DNA of 6,237 bases, taken from Bacteroidales bacterium. GTDB lineage: Bacteria > Bacteroidota > Bacteroidia > Bacteroidales > WCHB1-69. The translations under genes and the position numbers were made by a program. Below, one piece after another: positions 1-5,544 of this stretch. The notes beneath the pieces are model-generated. The model ran no database searches. It saw only the letters and a program-made list of their open reading frames with translations, and had not been told where the DNA came from. Positions within the stretch are counted from its first letter, which is position 1; the number at the start of each line of letters is the position of its first letter. The stretch is from the NCBI GenBank assembly GCA_031273515.1, contig JAISRU010000027.1:1-6237 (forward strand). The letters run 5' to 3'.

Positions 1-39
1 CCTGACGTCTCGGCGGCAGGGTGGGGACTCGCAATGAAG
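1..39. repeat. REP-like hairpin repeat, cut by the window edge
   Basis: This GC-rich stretch differs sharply from the AT-rich surroundings. Positions 1-7 (CCTGACG) and 14-20 (CGGCAGG) pair with one mismatch around a 6-base loop. Next to it lies GGTGGGGACTCGCAATGA, whose complement TCATTGCGAG resembles the arm of intergenic palindromes found in many bacterial genomes (from memory, not searched). I infer that the missing left arm, with bases able to pair with this GTGGGGAC..GCAATGA arm, lies just upstream of the window. No gene is recognised here. Confidence 0.4.
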
Positions 40-70
40 GGTAGACGGAAATCATGTTCATCAGTTAATC

Positions 71-96
71 GGATGGTTATTGAGCGTAGCCGAAAT
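71..96. repeat. Extra segment in copy A with TGAGCGTAGCCGAA motif
   Basis: About 26 bases with no counterpart in the copy after pheT separate blocks 51-70 and 97-115. The core TTGAGCGTAGCCGAAA at 80-95 resembles the TGAGCG-n-AG-n-CGAA motif of small dispersed repeats in many bacterial genomes (from memory). It may be a second repeat family nested inside the first. The alternative is that the other copy lost these bases. Confidence 0.35.
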
Positions 97-115
97 ATAA
101 ATCAGAATTCAATAC

Positions 116-147
116 AAAAGCGGAAGGCGGGGAAGGACAATGGTGAG
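116..147. repeat. Extra purine-rich segment in copy A
   Basis: A GA-rich segment of about 32 bases interrupts copy A between the block ending at 115 and the 13-mer starting at 148. It ends in a short direct duplication: AGGACAAT occurs at 134-141 and again at 146-153, the second overlapping the conserved 13-mer. This could be the scar of a small insertion or of replication slippage. Its origin is not recognised. Confidence 0.35.
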
Positions 148-219
148 GACAATAATCGTCCCCTCGTTCACTTGTTTATCTTCCGAATGGCATGACTAAA
201 AATTCTCAATTATTTTTTG

Positions 220-227
220 TACTTTTG
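220..227 (+). promoter_or_regulatory. Bacteroidota -7 promoter element for gldH-like/pheT
   Basis: TACTTTTG fits the Bacteroidota sigma-ABfr -7 consensus TAnnTTTG exactly and sits in the typical context TTTTTTGTACTTTTGCA. No convincing -33 TTTG is seen at the usual spacing. Transcription would start around 233-236. That is downstream of the ATG at 217 and about 40 bases upstream of the ATG at 274, which supports the latter as the gldH-like start. It probably drives both gldH-like and pheT. Confidence 0.75.
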
Positions 228-273
228 CACACCTGAATATATTTTTATTTATCATTTATCTTACATTCTTTTT

Positions 274-753
274 ATGAAGACACATCGTACAATTCCAAGT
301 ATAATTTTTTTTATTGTTTTGTTGGTCACGGCATGTTCTTTCGATAGCGGAAAAACGGAAATAACTGTTTCGTTTCCCAAGCATATCTGGAACAGGTTCG
401 ACATTGTTGATACTGTTTTTACCATATCCGACGTTAAGCGGACTTACGACATTTCAGTGTCGTTGAGTGTTATGGACGGATTTAAACTCGATCGGGTACC
501 GTTTGAAACAGTCATTACTTCCCCTGACGGACAACAAAATATTCTCAACAGAGTTTTTGTTACGAAAAACGACGAAGGACATCATATCGGGACTGTCCAC
601 GGTGATGTGTGGACGGTAAGACAGTCTATTTATACCGACAAAGAATTTACCGAAGCAGGAGAATATCGTATTTCCATTCAAAACAGGACGCAATATTTTG
701 AGTTGTTTAAAACAGAATCGTTACATATTTCCATTATTCCCGTAAAAAAATAG
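274..753 (+). CDS. gldH: GldH-like gliding motility/envelope lipoprotein
   Basis: A predicted lipoprotein of 159 residues. The N-terminus MKTHRT is followed by a hydrophobic stretch (residues 7-18) and the lipobox V-T-A-C with Cys21, so signal peptidase II would cleave there and the protein would be lipid-anchored. The mature part, rich in predicted beta strands, resembles GldH in size and pattern: an early HxW (HIWNRFD, about residues 36-42), a central TSPDGQ (about 83-88), and a GEYRISIQ segment near the C-terminus. GldH is one of the Gld lipoproteins needed for gliding in Flavobacterium; it also occurs in non-gliding Bacteroidales, where its role is unclear. An upstream in-frame ATG at 217 is rejected because it lies at or before the promoter -7 box and would bury the signal peptide. 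There is no clear Shine-Dalgarno sequence. The gene is 7 bp from pheT and probably cotranscribed with it. Lipoprotein status is secure; the GldH name is recognition by pattern only. Confidence 0.65.
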   Translation: MKTHRTIPSIIFFIVLLVTACSFDSGKTEITVSFPKHIWNRFDIVDTVFTISDVKRTYDISVSLSVMDGFKLDRVPFETVITSPDGQQNILNRVFVTKNDEGHHIGTVHGDVWTVRQSIYTDKEFTEAGEYRISIQNRTQYFELFKTESLHISIIPVKK

Positions 754-760
754 AAGACAC

Positions 761-3223
761 ATGAAAATTTCATTTAACTGGCTCAAGCAATATATTCCCA
801 CGGATCTGGATGCGAAAGAAGTGTCCGATATGCTGACCAACTGCGGATTGGAAGTGGAATCGACAGAGAATTTCGATCGTATAAAAGGAGGATTGAAAAA
901 TATAGTTGTCGGTAAAGTACTTTCGTGCAAGAAGCATCCCGACGCAGACAGGCTGACTATTACTCAGGTCGATACAGGCGGAGAAAAACCGCTCGAAATT
1001 GTATGCGGAGCTCCCAATGTACAGGAAGGACAGTCTGTATTGGTGGCGCTTGTCGGAGCAACGTTGTATCCGACAAATGGAGAACCGTTTGTTATCAAAA
1101 AGACAAAAATTCGCGGTGTGGAATCCGAAGGGATGATTTGTGCCGAAGATGAAATGGGTTTGGGGACTTCGCACGACGGTATCATGGTCTTGAAAGATGA
1201 ACCTCAAACAGGTCTGCCTGCTTCCTGCTATTTCAATCTGGAAGAAGACATTGTTTTTGAAATCGGATTAACGCCCAATCGTAGCGACGCCGCTTCTCAT
1301 ATTGGCGTAGCCCGCGATCTGACGGCTTTGATTAATCTGCAAAAAAATCAAAACAACAAACTTCTATATCCCGACGTCAGCAAATTTCCTTTGCAGGGCG
1401 CAAAGAATCCGATAGCGGTAAGCGTGGAAAATTCGATGTCCTGTCTGCGATATACAAGTCTGACAATTACGAATGTAAATGTAAAAGCATCTCCCGATTG
1501 GCTCAAAAACCGTTTGGAAGCTATAGGGGTTCGTCCGATAAATAATGTGGTCGATGTTACGCAATATGTTTTGTTTGAATTGGGACAACCTTTGCATGCT
1601 TTCGACGTCGATGCAATCGCAGGCAAAAAGGTGATTGTAAAAAAAGCGGAAGATCAAACTCCGTTCATCACCTTAGACAAAGTTGAACGCAAACTGAACA
1701 AAAACGATTTAATGATTTGCAATGAGCAAAAACCGATGTGTATTGCAGGCGTTTTTGGCGGAGAAGAGTCATCGGTAACGGAAAAAACGACCTGTGTTTT
1801 TTTGGAAAGCGCCTGTTTCAATCCTGTCGATATTCGGAAAACGGCAAAATATCACGGACTTAAAACCGATGCGTCTTTTCGTTACGAGCGAGGTTGCGAT
1901 CCGAATATAACCATATATGCCATCAAACGTGCGGCTTTGCTGATACAGGAACTTGCAGGCGGAGAAATATCGGAAATAACCGATTTTTATCCAAATCCGG
2001 TTTCACCACGAAAGATAACCGTCAATTACAGCTATCTGAACAATTTGACAGGAAAAACAATACCGAAAGAAACCGTAAAAAAGGTCTTATCTGCTATCGA
2101 AATAGCGGTTTTAAACGAAACGGAACAGGATATAACGCTTGCCATTCCAACCAACAAAGTGGATGTAACCCGTCAGGCGGATGTTATCGAGGAATTTTTG
2201 CGTATTTATGGGTATAACAATATTGAAATTGCGACAAGGATCAACTATGAAACGTCGTTGTTGCACAAAAATCCATTGATTAAAATTCAGAATACGCTGT
2301 CGGATTATTTGAGCAGTAATGGTTTTTATGAAACGATGAATAATTCGCTTACCAAATCCGATTATGCGAAATCGTTCGGCTTTATTGATGCACAACAGAC
2401 TGTAACTTTGTTGAACCCGTTGAGCAAAGATCTGCAAAACATGCGGCAAACTTTATTGTTCAATAGTTTGGAAAATGTCATTCACAACATTAACCATGGA
2501 ACAACGGATATAAAACTGTATGAATTTGGGAATGTCTATTATAAGAATCCAGCGGCAAATCAATGCGATGATGTAACAAAACGCTTTCAGGAAGAAAAAC
2601 ATTTGGCAATATGCGTCAGTGGAAAAAAACAGGCAGAATCGTGGAAAGAGCAGCAAACAGATGTGGATTTTTACTATCTGAAAAATATCGTCTGCAATGC
2701 AATGAAGCGTATAAACATTTCTTTGGACAATCTTAAAACGGCAACGCAAACGGCGACCGCTTCCATGAATACGGTTTTACAGTATCTGTATCAGGATGTT
2801 CCTTTTGTAACAATTGGCGAAGTGAATGACAAGTTATTGAATTTCTTCGATATTAAACAATCTGTTTTCTATGCCGATATTCATTGTGAACTGTTTGTTC
2901 CGTTGTCGGAAAATAAAAGAACGGTGTATGAAGAGTTAAATCGTTTTCCTGAAGTAAGCAGGGATCTTGCTCTTTTGATTGACAAACAAATAACCTATCA
3001 GGAAATTGAACAGCTGGCGTTTAAAACAGAGAGAAAACAGTTGAAATCGGTCAATTTATTTGATGTATATGAAGGGAAAAATCTGGAAGACGGGAAAAAA
3101 TCTTATGCAGTTCGGTTTATCCTTTTCAATAAAGAGAAAACGCTGACTAATAACGAGATTAATCATATTATGGATAAACTTATTGCTGCCTTTGAAAAAG
3201 AACTTGGCGCAAAACTGCGATAA
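761..3223 (+). CDS. pheT: Phenylalanyl-tRNA synthetase beta subunit
   Basis: A complete PheT of 820 residues, normal for the long bacterial beta subunit. With PheS it forms the cytoplasmic alpha2-beta2 enzyme that charges tRNA-Phe; catalysis is in alpha, while beta binds tRNA and edits Tyr-tRNA-Phe. Domains in order: the N-terminal MKISFNWLKQYI; an EMAP/OB-type tRNA-binding domain (about 42-155, with HPDADRL at 59-65 and IVCGAPNV at 80-87); the hallmark GLTPNRSDAASHIGVARDL (169-187); the B3/4 editing domain (about 215-385, with NNVVDVTQYVLFELGQPLHA at 261-280, MCIAGVFGGEES at 326-337 and SFRYERGCDP at 372-381); B5 (about 415-485); the catalytic-like core (about 495-710, with LLNPLSKDLQNMRQTL at 550-565); and the C-terminal FDX-ACB anticodon-binding domain (about 727-820, with RFPEVSRDLALL at 728-739). 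No truncation or frameshift is seen. pheS is not in the window. The ATG lies 7 bp after the gldH-like stop; no T-box or leader peptide is visible. Confidence 0.97.
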   Translation: MKISFNWLKQYIPTDLDAKEVSDMLTNCGLEVESTENFDRIKGGLKNIVVGKVLSCKKHPDADRLTITQVDTGGEKPLEIVCGAPNVQEGQSVLVALVGATLYPTNGEPFVIKKTKIRGVESEGMICAEDEMGLGTSHDGIMVLKDEPQTGLPASCYFNLEEDIVFEIGLTPNRSDAASHIGVARDLTALINLQKNQNNKLLYPDVSKFPLQGAKNPIAVSVENSMSCLRYTSLTITNVNVKASPDWLKNRLEAIGVRPINNVVDVTQYVLFELGQPLHAFDVDAIAGKKVIVKKAEDQTPFITLDKVERKLNKNDLMICNEQKPMCIAGVFGGEESSVTEKTTCVFLESACFNPVDIRKTAKYHGLKTDASFRYERGCDPNITIYAIKRAALLIQELAGGEISEITDFYPNPVSPRKITVNYSYLNNLTGKTIPKETVKKVLSAIEIAVLNETEQDITLAIPTNKVDVTRQADVIEEFLRIYGYNNIEIATRINYETSLLHKNPLIKIQNTLSDYLSSNGFYETMNNSLTKSDYAKSFGFIDAQQTVTLLNPLSKDLQNMRQTLLFNSLENVIHNINHGTTDIKLYEFGNVYYKNPAANQCDDVTKRFQEEKHLAICVSGKKQAESWKEQQTDVDFYYLKNIVCNAMKRINISLDNLKTATQTATASMNTVLQYLYQDVPFVTIGEVNDKLLNFFDIKQSVFYADIHCELFVPLSENKRTVYEELNRFPEVSRDLALLIDKQITYQEIEQLAFKTERKQLKSVNLFDVYEGKNLEDGKKSYAVRFILFNKEKTLTNNEINHIMDKLIAAFEKELGAKLR

Positions 3224-3249
3224 ACAACAGGAGCTTGATGATTGTTTAT
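3220..3249 (+). terminator. Possible weak terminator hairpin at the pheT stop
   Basis: ATAAACAA (3220-3227), which includes the pheT stop codon, is complementary to TTGTTTAT (3242-3249) across a 14-base loop. The 8-bp stem is AT-rich and no T-tract follows, so this is a poor intrinsic terminator. It is the only stem-loop I see right behind pheT, so it may mark or protect the transcript 3' end. Confidence 0.3.
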
Positions 3250-3252
3250 TAG

Positions 3253-3284
3253 TGGACAAGTAGACGAGTAAACAAGTGGACAAG
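3253..3284 (+). repeat. 8-base tandem repeat, four units
   Basis: Four uninterrupted 8-base units: TGGACAAG, TAGACGAG, TAAACAAG, TGGACAAG (consensus TRRACRAG). The first and last are identical, so AGTGGACAAG recurs at 3251-3260 and 3275-3284. Two units of the same type, inverted, occur at 163-178. The 8-base period does not fit a reading frame. Confidence 0.85.
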
Positions 3285-3293
3285 AGCGCAAGC

Positions 3294-3306
3294 GACGATT
3301 ATTGTC
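3294..3306. repeat. Conserved 13-mer, imperfect palindrome
   Basis: GACGATTATTGTC is exactly the reverse complement of 148-160. It is an imperfect palindrome of the form GAC-n-AT-n-AT-n-GTC. It is the only block preserved without change between the two composite repeats, so it might be a binding or recombination core; that is inference from two copies. Confidence 0.55.
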
Positions 3307-3311
3307 TTGAA

Positions 3312-3390
3312 CTCTGATTTATTTGATTTATCTGATGGACTATGATTATTTTATCTGTGTTCATCTGTTTAATCTGCGTCATCTGTGTGC
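3312..3390 (+). repeat. 9-base degenerate tandem repeat with ATCTG core
   Basis: The units are CTCTGATTT, ATTTGATTT, ATCTGATGG, ACTATGATT (3312-3347), then a 5-base interruption, then ATCTGTGTTC, ATCTGTTTA, ATCTGCGTC, ATCTGTGTGC (3353-3390). The starts are 9 or 10 bases apart and the core is ATCTG. The upstream part matches the repeat near the window start; the downstream four-unit array does not occur there. Confidence 0.75.
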
Positions 3391-3453
3391 AAAAAATAAT
3401 CTTCTGCAGGGCAATATGACATTGAAAATAAATAAAATAATAACAAAAATACC

Positions 3454-4509
3454 ATGACAAAAAATAATTTAACACCCGGAACGGTTGCTATTCTTTCAGC
3501 ATTATGTACAAGTTTTGTTTCGTTCATTTCTTGCAGCATATTGATCCCTTTATTGAGTCTTAATTCAGCTGTTTCTATTTTTATTGTGTTTATTTTCGCT
3601 GTTCTGGTCAATGGCGGACTGTTGTATTTTTTCATCAATGTGTTTGTCTATAACCGGATTAAGGTTGTTTATAGGATGATCCATAATTTCAAAATAACGG
3701 GCAAAATACTTCCTTTGGCAAAAACAGTACTGAATAATCAAGCAATCAAAGAGGTGGAACAGGCGACGCAAACGTTTATCTCTGAACAGCAAAAAGAGAT
3801 AAGTCATTTGAAATATATGGAAAATTACCGCAAAGAATTTTTCGGAAATGTTGCGCATGAATTAAAGACGCCGCTCACCGCCATACAGGGACACATTCTT
3901 ACTTTGTTAGACGGAGGATTGGAAGATGAACAGATTAATCGTCTTTATCTGAACAGAACCGCCTCTAATATAGACAGAATGATCGAAATAATAAACGATC
4001 TCGATACGATTACTCAATTGGAGTCGGAGAAAAATCAACTCGTATTCGAGAGATTCAATTTATACGATCTGGCAAAAGAAGTAATTGATATTTTGGAAAT
4101 TACTGCAAAAAAAGAAAATGTGAAACTGAGATTGGAAGTCAATCCCGAATATACATATAATGTATATGCCAATAAAAACAACATCAGGAAAGTATTCATC
4201 AATCTGGTAGAAAACTCCATAAAATACAACGATAAACCTGAGGGAGAAACAATAATCACGTTCTCCGACGTGGACGAAAATTATTTAATCGAGATTACCG
4301 ATAACGGTATGGGTATTGATAAACAATATTTTCCCCGTTTGTTTGAACGTTTTTACCGTGTTGATAAAAACAGATCCCGAACCACAGGTGGTTCGGGATT
4401 AGGTTTAGCGATTGTAAAACACATTCTGGATGCACATCAGCAGACCGTAACGATAAACAGTACGGTAGGTGAAGGATCGACGTTTGGTTTTACGTTACAA
4501 AAAGTGTGA
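3454..4509 (+). CDS. PhoR-like membrane sensor histidine kinase, orphan
   Basis: A 351-residue histidine kinase of the Bacteroidota PhoR-like type. Two membrane helices (about residues 11-34 and 39-66) are joined by only about 5-8 residues, so there is no periplasmic sensor domain; input would come from the membrane, the cytoplasmic linker or a partner protein. A helical linker (about 67-125) leads to the HisKA domain with the H-box FFGNVAHELKTPLTAIQGH and phospho-acceptor His135. The HATPase domain is complete: N-box VFINLVENSIKYN (247-259, Asn254), G1 DNGMGI (283-288), F-box FPRLFERFYR (293-302) and G2 GGSGLGL (312-318). It should autophosphorylate and pass phosphate to a response regulator, but none is in the window, although relatives of this type often sit beside a PhoB-like regulator. 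The start ATG is preceded by A-rich DNA with no Shine-Dalgarno; no TAnnTTTG promoter is evident in the 63 bases after the repeat. Kinase function is certain; the signal is unknown. Confidence 0.93.
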   Translation: MTKNNLTPGTVAILSALCTSFVSFISCSILIPLLSLNSAVSIFIVFIFAVLVNGGLLYFFINVFVYNRIKVVYRMIHNFKITGKILPLAKTVLNNQAIKEVEQATQTFISEQQKEISHLKYMENYRKEFFGNVAHELKTPLTAIQGHILTLLDGGLEDEQINRLYLNRTASNIDRMIEIINDLDTITQLESEKNQLVFERFNLYDLAKEVIDILEITAKKENVKLRLEVNPEYTYNVYANKNNIRKVFINLVENSIKYNDKPEGETIITFSDVDENYLIEITDNGMGIDKQYFPRLFERFYRVDKNRSRTTGGSGLGLAIVKHILDAHQQTVTINSTVGEGSTFGFTLQKV

Positions 4510-4530
4510 GTTCTGTTATCTCACCACTTT
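4501..4530. terminator. Bidirectional terminator across both stop codons
   Basis: AAAGTG-TGAG (4501-4510) pairs with CTCA-C-CACTTT (4520-4530) to give a 10-bp stem with one bulged C and a 9-base loop. On the plus strand it ends the kinase gene and runs into AATTTTCT; on the minus strand it ends the cargo gene and runs into a stem-derived TTTTTG. The kinase TGA (4507-4509) is in the left arm and the cargo stop (4516-4518) is in the loop. It is the only candidate terminator between these convergent genes. Confidence 0.6.
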
Positions 4531-5289
4531 AATTTTCTCTGTGCGGGTTGTATTTCCGTTTTGCATTTTCAGAAAATAAATGCCTTCGGGATACTCCGTT
4601 AAAGGGATAGTCAACTCGCCTGAAACATTTTCAAAATGCAAAATTCGTTGACCAATCACGCTGTAGATATCAACATTCGTGTTTCTCAGATTGTCGACAG
4701 TCAATGTAGAACTTACAGGATTAGGATAAAATTTCACTTTATCCATATTCGTTGTTTCCACAACTGAAATAGGCGGCTCTCTTTTCAGAAAGTGGGCTTT
4801 AACCCCCTTTGTTGATCCATCAACAGAAACAGGATTGCCGTCCTGAGTGCTAATATAGAGAATTTCTCCGTAGATCATTCCTGTTGTGAGAGTATCATTT
4901 ACTTTAGTAAATACACTTGCCCAACTCACAAAAGATTCACCATATTGGTCTGCTATCTGCACAGTTTCTCCCACTCCCAAATCTGCAGTGAGTGTATATT
5001 TAAAACTGTCTTCCATAAAAGAACCTGCCCCAATACGCCCGTCAATTACAATGGTATCTCCTCTTTTTAACGGCGTTTGTCCATTGGTAAACTCAAACGA
5101 AAAATGCATAGTTCTCTCATTAAGAGTTCCTGATGTGTAAATCATGGAATCCGTCTCCAAATCAACCAAGGGAGTTGCTGGTGGAGGCATAGTAAATCTC
5201 CCAAATATTTTTGTAATACGAGCGTCTTGAGCCTGTGCGGCTACGATACAAAAACTCACTGCTGCAAATAAAAAAATAATTTTCTTCAT
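4516..5289 (-). CDS. Secreted protein with T9SS type A sorting domain
   Basis: A 257-residue exported protein. MKKIIFLFAAVSFCIVAAQA is a typical signal peptide, with cleavage likely before Gln21. Residues 185-257 form a canonical type A C-terminal sorting domain: VKFYPNPV (185-192), LTVDN, the VDIYSVIGQRI segment (206-216), GELTIPL, YPEGIYFLKM (233-242) and the terminal TEKIKVVR. Such domains send proteins through the type IX secretion system of the outer membrane, after which the domain is removed and the protein is surface-anchored or released. The passenger (about 21-180) is probably beta-rich and contains a Pro-rich PPPATP (35-40); I recognise no enzyme motif or known family in it. It converges with the kinase gene (6 bp between stops) and has its own promoter. 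Secretion route is well supported; function is unknown. Confidence 0.92.
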   Translation of the reverse strand: MKKIIFLFAAVSFCIVAAQAQDARITKIFGRFTMPPPATPLVDLETDSMIYTSGTLNERTMHFSFEFTNGQTPLKRGDTIVIDGRIGAGSFMEDSFKYTLTADLGVGETVQIADQYGESFVSWASVFTKVNDTLTTGMIYGEILYISTQDGNPVSVDGSTKGVKAHFLKREPPISVVETTNMDKVKFYPNPVSSTLTVDNLRNTNVDIYSVIGQRILHFENVSGELTIPLTEYPEGIYFLKMQNGNTTRTEKIKVVR

Positions 5290-5333
5290 GTCGATTCAAT
5301 GTTTATTATTAATATTAGATTTATAAATTTTTG

Positions 5334-5341
5334 CAAAGGTA
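5334..5341 (-). promoter_or_regulatory. Bacteroidota -7 promoter element for the T9SS cargo gene
   Basis: On the minus strand TACCTTTG matches TAnnTTTG exactly, in the context TTTTTTTTTGTACCTTTGCA, nearly the same as the promoter of the gldH-like gene. The upstream TTTG (complement of 5357-5360) is only 15 bases away, closer than the usual 19-21, so the -33 element is uncertain. The leader would be about 35-40 bases and very AT-rich. Confidence 0.75.
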
Positions 5342-5377
5342 CAAAAAAAAATAATACAAAAACAGTTTTTCCTTCTC

Positions 5378-5420
5378 TTTGACGAAAAAAAAGACACATT
5401 ATTTTTTTTGACGCAAAAAA
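5378..5420. repeat. Direct repeat TTTGACG-n-AAAAAA
   Basis: TTTGACG followed by one base and A6 occurs at 5378-5391 and at 5407-5420, 29 bases apart. It lies upstream of the cargo gene promoter, beyond the -33 region, so it could be a paired protein-binding site; low sequence complexity makes chance possible. No -7 box for a plus-strand promoter follows. Confidence 0.3.
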
Positions 5421-5478
5421 GTGTTTGATTTACAGCAAGATAAAATAAGGGGAACATTGTTCCCCTTATACAAACACT
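5420..5478. repeat. Nested inverted repeat
   Basis: AGTGTTTG (5420-5427) is the exact complement of CAAACACT (5471-5478). These arms enclose the strong hairpin at 5446-5468, with 18 unpaired bases on one side and 2 on the other. The result would be a stem, an asymmetric internal loop and an apical hairpin, more elaborate than a simple terminator. Confidence 0.45.
5446..5468 (-). terminator. Strong hairpin with T-rich tail, minus-strand terminator
   Basis: TAAGGGGAAC pairs perfectly with GTTCCCCTTA (10 bp, loop ATT on the plus strand). On the minus strand it is followed by TTTTATCTTG, so it reads as an intrinsic terminator for transcripts coming from rpmA or from anything starting downstream of it. 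It may also stop readthrough into the cargo gene. On the plus strand no T-tract follows. Confidence 0.6.
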
Positions 5479-5498
5479 CAAAAAAAATAAAAGATTAT

Positions 5499-5513
5499 GT
5501 AGTTCTTTACTAC
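5499..5513 (-). other. Small hairpin followed by a T-rich run
   Basis: GTAGT (5499-5503) pairs with ACTAC (5509-5513) around a 5-base loop. On the minus strand it is followed by ATAATCTTTTATTTTTTTTG, a long T-rich stretch. The stem is short, so it is a weak terminator at best; it sits between two stronger hairpins in the rpmA downstream region. Confidence 0.35.
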
Positions 5514-5544
5514 GACAAACAAGAAAAACAAAGCGAAAAGTGTA

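Larger units (their letters stand above)
51..180 (+). repeat. Composite intergenic repeat, copy A (interrupted)
   Basis: Four blocks match, in the same order, the reverse complement of the repeat after pheT. Positions 51-70 match 3325-3346 at 17 of 20 aligned bases with two gaps. Positions 97-115 match 3304-3322 at 17 of 19. Positions 148-160 (GACAATAATCGTC) match 3294-3306 exactly. Positions 163-178 match 3269-3284 at 14 of 16. Compared with the other copy, this one has two extra segments, about 71-96 and 116-147, and lacks the tandem ATCTG array at the far end. Nothing suggests a coding function. Confidence 0.7.
3253..3390 (-). repeat. Composite intergenic repeat, copy B (longer copy)
   Basis: The gap between pheT and the histidine kinase is built mostly of short-period degenerate repeats. 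In order on the plus strand it contains four 8-base TRRACRAG units (3253-3284), a short spacer, the 13-mer GACGATTATTGTC (3294-3306), a TTGAACTCTGATTT block that begins a 9-base series (3312-3347), and four ATCTG units (3353-3390). Read on the minus strand, it matches the blocks of the repeat near the left end of the window in the same order. Text of this style is familiar from intergenic DNA of Bacteroidota-type genomes (from memory, unverified). No gene is encoded. Confidence 0.75.

Noticed and set aside
1..195. Plus-strand frame open from the window edge to a TGA at 193-195 (64 codons), possible 3' end of an upstream gene
   Set aside because: The translation resembles no protein family and is rich in Arg, Asn, Lys and Ser. 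Most of it lies in DNA that matches the non-coding repeat after pheT in inverted orientation. Chance openness of a repeat is the simpler reading.
217..273. Upstream in-frame ATG for the lipoprotein, adding 19 residues
   Set aside because: This ATG lies upstream of the -7 box at 220-227 and so before the expected transcription start. The shorter form gives a textbook lipoprotein signal peptide.
3253..3390. Repeat array considered as a CRISPR
   Set aside because: The units are 8-10 bases, degenerate and directly adjacent, with no unique spacers and no cas gene nearby.
51..3390. Inverted repeat copies as ends of a composite transposon carrying gldH-like and pheT
   Set aside because: There is no transposase, the copies are unequal and internally rearranged, and the cargo is an ordinary essential gene. 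Independent insertions of a dispersed repeat explain it better.
5296..5481. Minus-strand reading frame of 61 codons upstream of the cargo gene
   Set aside because: It spans the hairpin at 5446-5468 and the cargo gene promoter, and its low-complexity translation shows no domain.
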